This document shows, piece by piece, positions 11,712-20,022 of a stretch of DNA of 64,000 nt; position 1 is the first letter of the stretch; each line of letters begins with the position of its first letter. The notes under the pieces were generated by a model, which was given only the letters and a program-made list of their open reading frames with translations, was not told the origin of the DNA and did not search any database. Origin of the DNA: Paraliobacillus quinghaiensis (GTDB lineage Bacteria; Bacillota; Bacilli; Bacillales; Amphibacillaceae); NCBI RefSeq assembly GCF_003426025.1, contig NZ_QJSH01000015.1, positions 1 to 64,000 of the forward strand, in the 5' to 3' direction. Both the position numbers and the translations under genes were made by a program.

Positions 11712-12038
11712 ATGAATCAACAACAGCAAAAAGTACAAAATCCCGAAACTCAAGTAAACAAAACACCACAGATGAACGACCGAGATTTTCTTAATGATAT
11801 GTTAACGACTGAAAAATATATGACCCAATCTTATAGCACTGCATTAAATGAAGCAAGCAATCAGGCTTTTTATCAAGACCTGTTAGCTATTTATAACGAA
11901 ACACAAGATACACAACGAAATCTATATAATTTAATGTTTAAGAACGGTTGGTATAGTATAGAAAAAGCAGAACAGCAAAAAATTCAACAATCTCACCAAC
12001 AATATAGCGGATATACTAACCAATTTCCAGTTCATTAA
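11712..12038 (+). CDS. CotF-family spore coat protein
   Basis: The 108 residues contain a CotF domain: MNDRDFLNDMLTTEKYMTQSY, then FYQDLLAIYNETQDTQRNLYNL and the GWYSIEKAEQQKI tail. The N-terminal 20 residues and the C-terminus are rich in Gln. Products of this family are coat proteins made in the mother cell during sporulation. GAAAGGAAG stands about 10 nt upstream of the ATG. It forms a two-gene unit with the preceding coat gene and ends at the terminator at 12052. Confidence 0.8.
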   Translation: MNQQQQKVQNPETQVNKTPQMNDRDFLNDMLTTEKYMTQSYSTALNEASNQAFYQDLLAIYNETQDTQRNLYNLMFKNGWYSIEKAEQQKIQQSHQQYSGYTNQFPVH

Positions 12039-12051
12039 AACAGATAAAGTC

Positions 12052-12087
12052 AAAACTCGCTTTCCAATAGGGATCGCGAGTTTTTTT
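12052..12087 (+). terminator. Terminator after the coat protein pair
   Basis: AAAACTCGC pairs with GCGAGTTTT around a 15-base loop and runs into seven Ts. Confidence 0.85.
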
Positions 12088-12180
12088 GTACATAAGATAT
12101 CGCTATGTTTACCGATTTAATGCACCAATAGCTGAATTAGCCACTCTTTTATATCTCAAAACTTTTTTTAAACAGACAAA

Positions 12181-12220
12181 ACGTAATTGTTCTTATTTAC
12201 AAAAAAGAATGATTACGATA
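12181..12220 (+). promoter_or_regulatory. Candidate Zur operator ahead of znuC
   Basis: The half-site GATTACGAT (12211-12219) matches the right half of the Bacillus Zur box (ATTACGATTT). An inverted partner ACGTAATTGTTCTT (12181-12194) faces AAGAATGATTACGA. The left half next to the right half is poor, so this is a moderate match. It is supported by zur being in the operon it would control. Confidence 0.45.
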
Positions 12221-12267
12221 CAATAACTTAAGACGAATTATACGTAAGAAAGTTGGTATCTGATAAG

Positions 12268-13023
12268 ATGACAAAACCACTAGTATCAATGGAGAATGTT
12301 AGCTTTGCATATGATAATAAACATGCTTTAAAAGATATAAATCTTCAAATTCCCACTGGTGCTTTCCTAGGACTAGTTGGGCCAAATGGCGGCGGGAAAA
12401 CTACTCTTATTAAACTACTGTTAGGTTTAGAAAAACCGCAACAAGGAACAATTAAGATTTTTGACAAGAATATTAAAGACTTTAAGCAGTGGAATAAAAT
12501 TGGTTTTGTTTCGCAAAAAGCAAATAGCTTCAATCGTGGATTTCCTGCTACAGTAAAAGAAGTAGTTTCTACAGGTCTTGCTGCTAAAGTAGGTTATTTT
12601 CATTTTTTCACAAAACAACACAAACAAAAAATTGAAAATGCAATTGAAATGGTTGGAATGAAAGATTATATTAACCGGAATATCGGTGATCTTTCTGGAG
12701 GACAGCAACAACGAATTTTTATTGCGCGTTCCTTAGTCAGTGATCCATCATTATTAATTCTCGATGAGCCAACTGTGGGGATTGATACAGAAAATGTCCA
12801 AAAGTTTTATGGCTTATTGCATCGTTTAAATGAAGAAAATAACATTACTTTATTATTAGTATCACATGATATAGGAACAATGACTAACCATGCTAACGGA
12901 ATTGCATGTTTAAATAAATCTCTACACTTTCATGGTGATACTTCAGCATTCTCAAATTTAACTGAAAAAGAATTATCAAAATTTTATGGCCACGACTTAA
13001 ATGTTGTAACGCATCAGCATTAA
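12268..13023 (+). CDS. znuC: Zinc ABC transporter ATP-binding protein ZnuC
   Basis: This is the ATPase of a high-affinity zinc importer (AdcC/ZnuC). The 251 residues show Walker A GPNGGGKTT (about 38-46), the signature LSGGQQQR and Walker B LLILDEPTVGID. The C-terminus is His-containing (YGHDLNVVTHQH), which fits metal traffic. A TTG at 12253 also opens the frame. I chose the ATG at 12268 because homologues start about there, though neither start has a strong ribosome site. znuB and zur follow. No solute-binding lipoprotein (AdcA/ZnuA) is in the cluster, so it must be elsewhere. Confidence 0.88.
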   Translation: MTKPLVSMENVSFAYDNKHALKDINLQIPTGAFLGLVGPNGGGKTTLIKLLLGLEKPQQGTIKIFDKNIKDFKQWNKIGFVSQKANSFNRGFPATVKEVVSTGLAAKVGYFHFFTKQHKQKIENAIEMVGMKDYINRNIGDLSGGQQQRIFIARSLVSDPSLLILDEPTVGIDTENVQKFYGLLHRLNEENNITLLLVSHDIGTMTNHANGIACLNKSLHFHGDTSAFSNLTEKELSKFYGHDLNVVTHQH

Positions 13024-13044
13024 TGAAAGTAAGGAAGTGTACTT

Positions 13045-13899
13045 ATGCTCACACAATTTTTTACGTATGAATTTTTACAAAACACCTTTTATACCGGTCT
13101 ATTAATCGGATTTATCGCTCCTTTATTAGGGACATTCGTAGTTGTCAGACGTCTATCTTTAATCGCTGATGCACTATCACATGTAACATTAGGTGGTATC
13201 GCTTTTGGTTTGCTAATGGAGAAAAAATACGGACTTGCATTTATCACGCCTTTTTATTCTGGGATGGTCTTTTCTGTGATTGGATCGATGTTTGTTGAAC
13301 GATTAAGAAGTGTATATAAAGCCTACCAAGAATTAGCTATCCCCATTATTTTATCTGGTGGGGTCGGGTTAAGTGTTATTTTTATATCCCTTGCAGACGG
13401 TTTTAATACAGATCTATACAGTTACTTATTTGGGTCTGTTTCGGCCGTAAGTCGCAATGATTTATGGAGTATTCTAACTATTACTGTCATTGTTCTTGTT
13501 GTATTACTATTGTTCTACAAAGAGTTATTTATGCTATCTTTTGATGAAGAACATGCGATTGTTTCTGGTATACACGCGAAACGAATACATTTTCTATTTA
13601 TTGTTTTAACTGCACTTGTTATTTCCGCTTCAATCCGAATCGTTGGTGTGCTACTTGTTTCTGCCTTAATGACATTACCAGTAGCCGCTAGCATTAGAAT
13701 CGCTAAAGGGTTTAAACAAACAATTCTATTCTCTGTTATTTTTGGCGAATTGTCTGTTATTATAGGATTAATAACAGGTTATTATTTTGAGATTCCACCT
13801 GGTGGAACGATTGTTATGACTTCTATTTTTATTTTACTAGCTACAATTTCTCTTAAAAAGGGATGGGATCATTTTACTAGAAGGAAGGCGATCATATGA
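13045..13899 (+). CDS. znuB: Zinc ABC transporter permease ZnuB
   Basis: This is a 284-residue membrane permease of the ABC-3 family, with about seven to eight hydrophobic segments. Typical family motifs are [20 protein letters not shown] at the N-terminus, [13 protein letters not shown] and [17 protein letters not shown]. It starts 21 bp after znuC and its end overlaps zur by 4 bp. Manganese or iron permeases share this family; the adjoining zur argues for zinc. Confidence 0.9.
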   Translation: MLTQFFTYEFLQNTFYTGLLIGFIAPLLGTFVVVRRLSLIADALSHVTLGGIAFGLLMEKKYGLAFITPFYSGMVFSVIGSMFVERLRSVYKAYQELAIPIILSGGVGLSVIFISLADGFNTDLYSYLFGSVSAVSRNDLWSILTITVIVLVVLLLFYKELFMLSFDEEHAIVSGIHAKRIHFLFIVLTALVISASIRIVGVLLVSALMTLPVAASIRIAKGFKQTILFSVIFGELSVIIGLITGYYFEIPPGGTIVMTSIFILLATISLKKGWDHFTRRKAII

Positions 13900-14306
13900 A
13901 AGTACAAGAAGCTTTGACAGTCTTAAAAGATAAAGGATATAAGTATACGGATAAACGTGAATTCATTCTTACCTACTTTTCAGATGAAGACCGATACCGT
14001 ACTGCAAAAGATCTATTAACGCACATGGAACCTAATTTTGAAGGAATTAGCTTTGATACCATATATCGAAACCTGCACCTTTTTGATCAGCTTGGAATTC
14101 TAGAATCTACCGAGTTAAATGGCGAAAAAAACTTTCGAATGAAATGTGATCATCATCACCATCATCATTTTATTTGCAAGGATTGCGGTCTCACCAAAGA
14201 AATCCATTCTTGTCCAATGGATAATATTCAAGATGAACTAAACAATTTCATGGTCGATGATCATAAATTTGAAATATACGGAAGATGTCCCGAATGTCAA
14301 ATCTAA
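13896..14306 (+). CDS. zur: Fur-family zinc uptake regulator Zur
   Basis: The 136-residue Fur-family repressor has an N-terminal winged helix ([22 protein letters not shown]) and a C-terminal metal-binding dimerisation domain. A native run of six or more His ([11 protein letters not shown]) precedes CKDC, and the end has CPEC. The two CxxC pairs form the structural zinc site. In B. subtilis Zur represses zinc uptake when zinc is plentiful, and here it would control its own operon. Fur or PerR are alternatives; the location favours Zur. Its end overlaps the first crcB gene. Confidence 0.88.
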   Translation: MKVQEALTVLKDKGYKYTDKREFILTYFSDEDRYRTAKDLLTHMEPNFEGISFDTIYRNLHLFDQLGILESTELNGEKNFRMKCDHHHHHHFICKDCGLTKEIHSCPMDNIQDELNNFMVDDHKFEIYGRCPECQI

Positions 14307-14707
14307 TCAGCTATAAAACGTTTCTTTTAATAGGAGTTGGTGGTGCAATTGGGGCAAGCATGCGGTATAGTCTAAACTTGCTTGTTCCTTTTACAAATCT
14401 ACCGTACGCAACGATTATTGTAAATATACTAGGCTGTTTTATCCTTGCCTTTTCTATTAATAATGGACAATTAAAAGCACGTGTTCCTGAGCCCTTCTTA
14501 CTAGCATTAAATACTGGTATCCTTGGTTCATTTACAACTTTTTCAACTTTTTCTATTGAGTCCATACAATTACTAACAGTAAACTTAGGAACTGGATTTA
14601 TCTATATTATACTTAATCTATTTGGCGGTTTAGCTGCATGTTTATGCGGATATTTACTAGCGAAACAGGTGGATAAAGCTAAAAACAGTGATGGAGGTTA
14701 TGCATGA
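14294..14707 (+). CDS. crcB: Fluoride channel subunit CrcB (first copy)
   Basis: CrcB/Fluc proteins are small four-helix membrane proteins that form a dual-topology fluoride export channel. This 137-residue member has the family motifs [13 protein letters not shown] (16-28), [13 protein letters not shown] and [13 protein letters not shown]. The start overlaps the end of zur by 13 bp. An upstream ATG (14285) abuts GGAAG with no spacing, so 14294 is preferred. Gram-positive bacteria often have two adjacent copies that form a heterodimer with opposite topology, as here. Confidence 0.9.
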   Translation: MSNLISYKTFLLIGVGGAIGASMRYSLNLLVPFTNLPYATIIVNILGCFILAFSINNGQLKARVPEPFLLALNTGILGSFTTFSTFSIESIQLLTVNLGTGFIYIILNLFGGLAACLCGYLLAKQVDKAKNSDGGYA

Positions 14708-15066
14708 TGTCATGGCTATTAGTCTCTGTTGGTGGTTTTTTAGGTGCAAATGCAAGGTATTTAGTTGGGGTGACGTTTAATAAGTCTGAACCATTACGAC
14801 CATATGGAACTTGGATTGCAAATATTAGCGGCTCTATTTTATTGGGTGTTCTATTTGTCTTATTAGAAAGTGGCCAAATAAATCAGTTAGTGTTTATATT
14901 ACTAGGGACAGGGTTTTGTGGTGCTTATACAACTTTTTCTACATTTGGCACAGAGCTATTAGCAATGATTGTGGGTAGTCAATGGAAACAAGCATTGCTA
15001 TACATAATTAGTTCTATTTTGATTAGTTTCACAAGTGTTTGGATTATATTGTATTTATTTAATTAA
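14704..15066 (+). CDS. crcB: Fluoride channel subunit CrcB (second copy)
   Basis: The 120 residues form the partner of the preceding CrcB. Motifs are GGFLGANARYLVG, WIANISGSILLGV and GFCGAYTTFSTFGTE, with the central Phe/Thr pore segment. Its ATG overlaps the preceding stop (ATGA), with GGAGG 6 nt ahead, so the pair is likely co-translated. It is the last gene before a strong bidirectional terminator. No fluoride riboswitch is visible ahead of the pair, which sits inside the zur transcription unit. Confidence 0.9.
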   Translation: MMSWLLVSVGGFLGANARYLVGVTFNKSEPLRPYGTWIANISGSILLGVLFVLLESGQINQLVFILLGTGFCGAYTTFSTFGTELLAMIVGSQWKQALLYIISSILISFTSVWIILYLFN

Positions 15067-15102
15067 TTAATGCCTTATGAGAAAGCTCTCATAAGGCATT
15101 AA
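15067..15102. terminator. Bidirectional terminator between crcB and the VLRF1 gene
   Basis: A perfect 16-bp stem (TTAATGCCTTATGAGA and its complement) with a 4-base loop lies between converging genes. It can serve both strands. Confidence 0.85.
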
Positions 15103-15111
15103 ATTTGGTAT

Positions 15112-15915
15112 TTAACCAATGACTTTTTCGATTACCTCATGTTCATCATGTTCTAGAATGTTTTGATGAGATATACTATCAATTTCTTTTTGCATATAAC
15201 TTGCCAGATCATCCGCTTCTCCCTTTTCACCTGCAAGATAAATCTTTTGCCATTGATGGTCTTTTGCTAACTTGTCCAATGAAGGTGCTAAACTTTTATA
15301 CCAACGCTTTTGGTTTGCCTCAAAACGTTTATCAAATTGATCTGTTTGCACTTTTTTCCCACTTCTACCAATGCCAGCTTCAGCACTTGGAGGTCCAGCA
15401 AACTGTCTCCAATCCTCTGTATCAATATCTAGTTCATAATGTTTTGTCTCTAGTATAGCACCCAGCTCCGCTTCAATTGTTTTCACTTGATTTTGCTGTA
15501 CAAGAACAATTCCGACTTTTGGAAATGCCTCATATAATTTATCTAACTGCTCTAATACTGGCGTTTCCTGCCAATAAACAATTGTTTCAACACGCATTTG
15601 TAAAATCTCTGCAAACCATATCGATTCATCTGAAGACGCAAAAATAATAACACTCTTTTTAAGATTTTTTTGATTTTCTTTCATAAAATTTTCTACTTTT
15701 TCACGTACTTTCTTGAACTTTTTCAGTTCTTCCTTCTCGTCACTTTGTTTCAAATAATTCTCAAAGCTACTTAGGCTATTCTTCAGTTGAATTTTCCATT
15801 CTCCACCCTGCTGATCAGGGTCAGATGGATCTGTATTTAAGTACATCGTTAATACACTCTCTGGCTTCTCTAATCGTAATTTTTGTAAATCCTTTCGATT
15901 TTCCTCTAATTGCAT
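15112..15915 (-). CDS. VLRF1-type release-factor-related protein
   Basis: The 267-residue protein looks like the bacterial relatives of the archaeal-eukaryotic release factor eRF1 (VLRF1/baeRF type). It opens LRLEKPESVLTMYLNTDP, and SVIIFASSDESIWFAE, VGIVLVQQNQVKTIEAELG and KIYLAGEKGEADDLASY follow in family order. The central stretch GPPSAEAGIGRSG lies where eRF1 has its GGQ loop, but no GGQ is present. VLRF1 members are proposed to act on stalled ribosomes, by inference from eRF1/Vms1. The annotation is from pattern memory, so the family name is moderately sure and the role is not. It is a single gene on the minus strand. Confidence 0.65.
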   Translation of the reverse strand: MQLEENRKDLQKLRLEKPESVLTMYLNTDPSDPDQQGGEWKIQLKNSLSSFENYLKQSDEKEELKKFKKVREKVENFMKENQKNLKKSVIIFASSDESIWFAEILQMRVETIVYWQETPVLEQLDKLYEAFPKVGIVLVQQNQVKTIEAELGAILETKHYELDIDTEDWRQFAGPPSAEAGIGRSGKKVQTDQFDKRFEANQKRWYKSLAPSLDKLAKDHQWQKIYLAGEKGEADDLASYMQKEIDSISHQNILEHDEHEVIEKVIG

Positions 15916-16075
15916 TGAAAAAAGCCTCCTCTAGAATGGATTTGAAATTACTTTTAGTTATGTGTATCCTAAAAAAAGATCTATCAAACATATTCTTTTA
16001 TCTTAAATATAGTATTTTCAATATTTGAACTTGATATAAAATCAGCAATAACTAGTAACGTAGTTACTAATTCGC

Positions 16076-16197
16076 TACGTCGGCAAATGGATTCCCTTTC
16101 CGTGGGCTCAGTCTCAGCTAACTTGGTAAAGAAAAAACACTTTACCAAGTGGATCTTCGACTTGAGCTGTTCCCACTGGAGTCTCATCCATTTGCTT
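16076..16197 (-). repeat. Dispersed intergenic repeat, copy B (uninterrupted)
   Basis: On the minus strand this copy reads GACTCCAGTGGGAACAG, then AAGATCCACTTGGTAAAG, a hairpin of that arm with CTTTACCAAGTTAGCTGAG, and CCCACGGAAAGGGAATCC. It shows the intact site (GGATC next to TTCGACTTG on the plus strand) where copy A is split by the group II intron. Such elements, with CCTGTGGGAACAG and CCCACGGAAAG ends, are common between genes in halotolerant Bacillaceae. The rest of 15916-16275 shows no gene. Confidence 0.75.
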
Positions 16198-16304
16198 CCT
16201 CCGCTTGATAGCGCATCTATAGTTTATACTGATTGCAATGTTTACGGTTATTAACTCGCATTTTAAGCAATTCTTAATTATAGTATACTATCTAGCGAAT
16301 CAAA

Positions 16305-16475
16305 CGAAATTGGCGACACTCCTGTGGGAACAGCGCGAGCTGAAGATCCACTCGGAAGCGTTATTTGCTTCCGAGTTAGCTGAAGCCGTGGGGCTGCGAT
16401 TACTCGCCCCATCATAAAGCCCTGCCCGTGGAAAGGGAAAGCCTTTGATTCCGTAGCGGGATAACGAGTAGTTAC
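16305..16475 (+). repeat. Dispersed intergenic repeat, copy C (with inserted module)
   Basis: The plus strand reads GACACTCCTGTGGGAACAG, GAAGATCCACTCGGAAGCG, its hairpin arm GCTTCCGAGTTAGCTGAAG and CCCGTGGAAAGGGAAAGCC. The same frame as copies A and B is kept, but the hairpin arm differs in sequence (CTCGGAAGCG rather than CTTGGTAAAG). A module GGGGCTGCGATTACTCGCCC (16390-16409) sits in the middle and recurs in copy A. No gene is supported in this interval. Confidence 0.75.
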
Positions 16476-16565
16476 GACGGAGTTTATATAAATTGTTACA
16501 TTAACAACTATTTTTTGGATAACATACAAAATTCAATGCAGATAGAAAGAAAGGCGATTAATTTA

Positions 16566-17048
16566 ATGGCTAAAAAAATTAAAGGCCAAATATTACAGTT
16601 TGGTACAATTGGAATTAGCAATGCGGTTGTAGATATCGTATTATTAAATGTATTTTTGTGGATTTGGCCAACCACAAATCCCACTTTACTATTTACTTTT
16701 AATACGATAGCCTATGTCTGCGCCATTATTAACAGTTATATTTGGAACACTAAATATACATTTCGACACCGTGCTTATTTTAGTAAAAAAGAGCTCACAT
16801 GGTTTATACTCCAAGCATTTATTGCTCTTCTGATAAATAATGTAGTATTTATTGGTTTAATAGAACTATTCATCATACAGTCCTATATCTCTTTACCTTC
16901 TTTTATAGCGCGAAATATTTCAAAAGGAGTAGCAATGTTTCTATCTTCAACTGCAAGTTTTTTTCTAATGAGATACATTGTTTTCAAAGAACAAAAGCGC
17001 AAGCGCCCGGGTAGCAACGTACGGACTGGACTGAACCGTAGGAGATAA
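16566..17048 (+). CDS. GtrA-family membrane protein
   Basis: The 160-residue GtrA-type protein has about four transmembrane helices, from QILQFGTIGISNAVVDIVLL through VAMFLSSTASFFLMRY. The family motif INSYIWNTKYTFR occurs between helices two and three. GtrA proteins are thought to flip lipid-linked sugars for cell-surface glycans. AGAAAGG lies about 10 nt ahead of the ATG at 16566; codons further upstream are repeat-like and have no ribosome site. The last 17 or so residues (after FKEQKRK) are read from an intergenic repeat that supplies the stop, so the natural C-terminus was probably shorter. Confidence 0.8.
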   Translation: MAKKIKGQILQFGTIGISNAVVDIVLLNVFLWIWPTTNPTLLFTFNTIAYVCAIINSYIWNTKYTFRHRAYFSKKELTWFILQAFIALLINNVVFIGLIELFIIQSYISLPSFIARNISKGVAMFLSSTASFFLMRYIVFKEQKRKRPGSNVRTGLNRRR

Positions 17049-17150
17049 AGGAAACACGTTGACCGAAGGAAGACGATGTTGACTTATCATACGGAGGTGA
17101 AGGAAGTCTCGCTAGTTGCTGGGCGCTGAAGCTGGCTGTGACCAACTAGA
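16991..17150 (+). repeat. Dispersed repeat D with inverted ends
   Basis: The ends AGCGCCCGGGTAGCAAC and GTTGCTGGGCGCT are inverted copies. Between them lie GGAGATAAAGGAAACACG, GTTGACCGAAGGAAG and GGAGGTGAAGGAAG, a purine-rich pattern seen in repeats of related genomes. It starts inside the 3' end of the GtrA gene. Confidence 0.65.
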
Positions 17151-17199
17151 ACAAAAGGTATCCACAGCTATTTCATTTTATAAATTCCTATATCAGAAC

Positions 17200-17244
17200 A
17201 AAAAAAGCAGTCAGATGTATGAAGATACATTTGATTGCTTTTTC
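17200..17244. terminator. Terminator between the GtrA gene and the stress protein
   Basis: AAAAAGCAGTCAGATGTAT pairs with ATACATTTGATTGCTTTTT. Both sides have A or T runs, so it can serve both converging genes. Confidence 0.85.
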
Positions 17245-17249
17245 TAAAG

Positions 17250-17669
17250 TTATTTAACTATTAACACGGGACATTCAGCACGCTTTGCTACCTTATGACT
17301 AACACTTCCTAACACCATCTCTTGTAAACTGTTTAAACCTCTGCTACCAATTACACAGATATCTACTTGATGTTCATTTGCATACTTAACAATAGATGGC
17401 CCAGGATCACCATGTAAAACTTTAACCTCGTATGAAATATTCTTTTCTTTCAACTTTCTTTCCGTAATAGTTAATTTAGCTTTTCGACTTTGATCTAAAT
17501 CACTTGCATTCCAATGATTTAAAACATCTGCTTTTGATGCGGCACCGTCCACCACATAAGCTATTGTTATTTTTGCTTTAGGGTTGTTTTCTGCCAAAGT
17601 GACTGCTTTTTCACAAGCCCGAATTGAATGTTCTGATCCATCTGAAGCTAATAAGATTTGATTAAACAT
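17250..17669 (-). CDS. Universal stress protein, UspA family
   Basis: The 139-residue single-domain UspA protein is of the ATP-binding type. It opens MFNQILLASDGSEHS with the early Asp, and has the nucleotide loop GSRGLNSLQEMVLGSVS. The end is HKVAKRAECPVLIVK. The role is inferred as stress or energy-state response in the cytosol. A close paralogue is at 27159-27575. GGGGAAATGAT leads into the ATG at 17669. It forms a single-gene unit. Confidence 0.9.
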   Translation of the reverse strand: MFNQILLASDGSEHSIRACEKAVTLAENNPKAKITIAYVVDGAASKADVLNHWNASDLDQSRKAKLTITERKLKEKNISYEVKVLHGDPGPSIVKYANEHQVDICVIGSRGLNSLQEMVLGSVSHKVAKRAECPVLIVK

Positions 17670-17775
17670 ATCATTTCCCCTATATAATTTATTTTTATTT
17701 AATTGTATTATAGCAAGACTAAACTACCTTTGTATACGTTTTCATAAATAGTTTTACATTACTTGTTAAAAATCT

Positions 17776-18699
17776 TTAGTCACATTTAAACAATTGGCTA
17801 GCAAGCTCTAGAGGAACCTCCTTATTTTCATGCCATATTTTTTCGTAATAACAAAGCGGAACCGGTCGCGGACCAACTGACGGAGCAATTTCAATTGTAA
17901 AACTTGGTCTTTTAAAATTACTAATAAACCAATCGGTAAAACCACCACCACTTGGATTTTCAGACGGATAAATTAACTGATAGCCTGTCTTAGTACTTAC
18001 AATATCAGCAAGTTTTTTCGCACTTTGCTCCACTTTTCCTTTACTTTTGTACTTCCAAAAAATCTCTTCACCTGAAGAATGATAAGCTAATGAGATTTTA
18101 AAGTTATGTTTACAGACAAAATTATAAACTGCTTTAACTTCTGGCTCACTTATTGGTTTATGCCCTTTAAAATTCATTGATGCTGGGTGACCAGGATCAT
18201 GATGAATGTACTCCCAATCAGCTGGATATTGACGGTTCAAGTCTACACCTCGAATATTTGCTTTCCATGCTGTAAAATCTAATTGGTTTTCATTCCATTT
18301 ATACAAATCGTCTCTGTTTGAAAATAATTCAGCACCTTCTTGCACAAGTGTAACTCCATCCGGATTAACCATTGGGATAAACCAGATAGTAACTTTGTTT
18401 AGAATTTCTTTCACATCATACTTCCCTACATCTTGATCATTTGACACAACGGAACAATACGTTTCTATCATATCCATTACCAAGTTTGTTGTTAACCACT
18501 CTCTTGCATGATGTGCAGCGTTAATTAGAATCTCCTGCTTACCTTCACCCAATTTTATGGCATAGATCGATCGCCCATCAACAGATTCACCAATGATATC
18601 TAGTGTTAAAATTTTAGGATATTTTTTTTGTAAACTATCTAGATCATATGTCATTTGTTGATGCGTATATTTTCTTTTAGGATTTACAATGCGATTCAT
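17776..18699 (-). CDS. M14 zinc carboxypeptidase-like peptidase
   Basis: The 307 residues form an M14 metallopeptidase. The zinc site HxxE lies in NAAHHAREWLTT (H65, E68), the third ligand His in SLAYHSSGEE (near residue 200) and the catalytic Glu in PSFTIEIAPS (near 275). The family also has NPDGV and the Arg of NSPR-type segments (VDLNRQYPADW). The shape resembles gamma-D-glutamyl-L-diamino acid endopeptidase I of Bacilli (YqgT), which cuts peptidoglycan peptides. There is no LysM domain or signal peptide, so it would act on recycled or spore peptides in the cytosol. The substrate is inferred. Confidence 0.8.
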   Translation of the reverse strand: MNRIVNPKRKYTHQQMTYDLDSLQKKYPKILTLDIIGESVDGRSIYAIKLGEGKQEILINAAHHAREWLTTNLVMDMIETYCSVVSNDQDVGKYDVKEILNKVTIWFIPMVNPDGVTLVQEGAELFSNRDDLYKWNENQLDFTAWKANIRGVDLNRQYPADWEYIHHDPGHPASMNFKGHKPISEPEVKAVYNFVCKHNFKISLAYHSSGEEIFWKYKSKGKVEQSAKKLADIVSTKTGYQLIYPSENPSGGGFTDWFISNFKRPSFTIEIAPSVGPRPVPLCYYEKIWHENKEVPLELASQLFKCD

Positions 18700-18765
18700 C
18701 TCTCATCACTCCTCCTAATATGAATATGACAGAGTGTAAGAATTATAACGAGCAACTAATTTTTA

Positions 18766-18790
18766 TTAAACCCAGAGACTTCAGTCAGGG
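18766..18790 (-). terminator. Weak hairpin after the acyl-CoA dehydrogenase-like gene
   Basis: On the minus strand CCCTGACT and AGTCTCTGGG form an interrupted stem followed by TTTAAT. It is a poor but well placed terminator. Confidence 0.35.
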
Positions 18791-18817
18791 CTATGTTGAT
18801 ATCTTACAAATAAACGT

Positions 18818-19975
18818 CTATTGAAGCGCATGCTTAGCAAGCATACTAATCACCATATCATCCATTGGTGGGTTATGTAATCCTGCACGGACATCACGAT
18901 AATATTGCTCAAAACGATAATCCTTGGACAATCCACGACCACCTACTATTCGCATAGCTAAATCAACTACTTCATTTGCACTATTAGTTACAACGGTTTT
19001 TACAGCAGCTAATTCCATACCTAATTGTTCACGCATATCTGGATTTCTATCCCATTTATCTGCAATACTGTACATAAAGTAGCGTGCATGCATCAATTTT
19101 AAATCCATCTCTCCAATTTTTTGTTGAATATGTGGCACTTCAGAAATTGGTGTTTTCAAACTATTAGGTTGAAATTTTTTGGCAAAATCGATTGCATCAT
19201 TACGTGCCGCAATTGCAATACCTATATAACAGGCCGGGATATGCAAAAGCCATCCCTTTGCGGTAGGTTTCTTGCCTTTACGGTTTACTTCAACAAGAGA
19301 ATCTTCAGGAACAATAACATTCTCCAATATAACATCATCACTACCAGTTCCACGCATGCCTAACGTATTCCAGGTATGTTTGACACGAACACCTGGTGTT
19401 CCTTTAGCAATCAAAAACGCACCAACCGCTTCCTTATCTTCAACATATGTAGTTACTATATAAAAATCTAGAACACTAGCCATCGTAGCAAATGTTTTTC
19501 TTCCATTGATTACATATTGCTTCCCATCACGTTTTGCTGTCGTCTCAGGAATCCCACCTCTTGTTGGACTACCTGTAGCAGGTTCTGTCGCTATTCGATT
19601 TACTAACAATTGCTTGGAAGCAACTTCTTTTGCAAATGAGTCAAATATTGAGTCCGCCCATAATTGTCCTTCACTTAGCTCTTTGATAATACCTAAATGC
19701 CACCCCACTGATAATGCAGTGGCTCCATCTCCAACAGCTAACCTTTCCTGTACTAATAAAAAATCGTACAACGATAAATCCTCACCACCATAATTTTTGG
19801 GCAATGTCAAAGATAAATAGTTTTCCGCTTTTAAATCCTGTAAATTATCGACAGGAAATGCTGCTGTTTCCTCAGCAATTTCTACTCTATTTTTAACTTT
19901 TTCTGCAATTCTTTTTGCCTTTTCTACTAATAGACGTTGATCATCACTTTTTATAAAAGTTTCAAATATATCCAT
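18818..19975 (-). CDS. Acyl-CoA dehydrogenase-like flavoprotein (YdbM type)
   Basis: The 385-residue protein has the acyl-CoA dehydrogenase fold: an N-terminal helical domain (LPKNYGGEDLSLYDFLLVQE), a central beta domain (VINGRKTFATMA) and a C-terminal four-helix domain with RIVGGRGLSKDYRFEQYYRDVR. The usual EGT segment with the catalytic Glu is not seen; the equivalent reads AGLHNPPMDD. That makes B. subtilis YdbM or DszC-like flavin enzymes better relatives than a true dehydrogenase. FAD binding is expected and the substrate is unknown. AGGAAGGGTG precedes the ATG at 19975. Confidence 0.8.
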   Translation of the reverse strand: MDIFETFIKSDDQRLLVEKAKRIAEKVKNRVEIAEETAAFPVDNLQDLKAENYLSLTLPKNYGGEDLSLYDFLLVQERLAVGDGATALSVGWHLGIIKELSEGQLWADSIFDSFAKEVASKQLLVNRIATEPATGSPTRGGIPETTAKRDGKQYVINGRKTFATMASVLDFYIVTTYVEDKEAVGAFLIAKGTPGVRVKHTWNTLGMRGTGSDDVILENVIVPEDSLVEVNRKGKKPTAKGWLLHIPACYIGIAIAARNDAIDFAKKFQPNSLKTPISEVPHIQQKIGEMDLKLMHARYFMYSIADKWDRNPDMREQLGMELAAVKTVVTNSANEVVDLAMRIVGGRGLSKDYRFEQYYRDVRAGLHNPPMDDMVISMLAKHALQ

Positions 19976-20022
19976 GCCTACACCCTTCCTAAAAATTATT
20001 ATTCACATTATATCATTTTAGC

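Noticed and set aside
14145-14170. Run of His codons in zur resembling a purification tag
   Set aside because: It is native: His-rich stretches before CxxC occur in Fur-family metal regulators.
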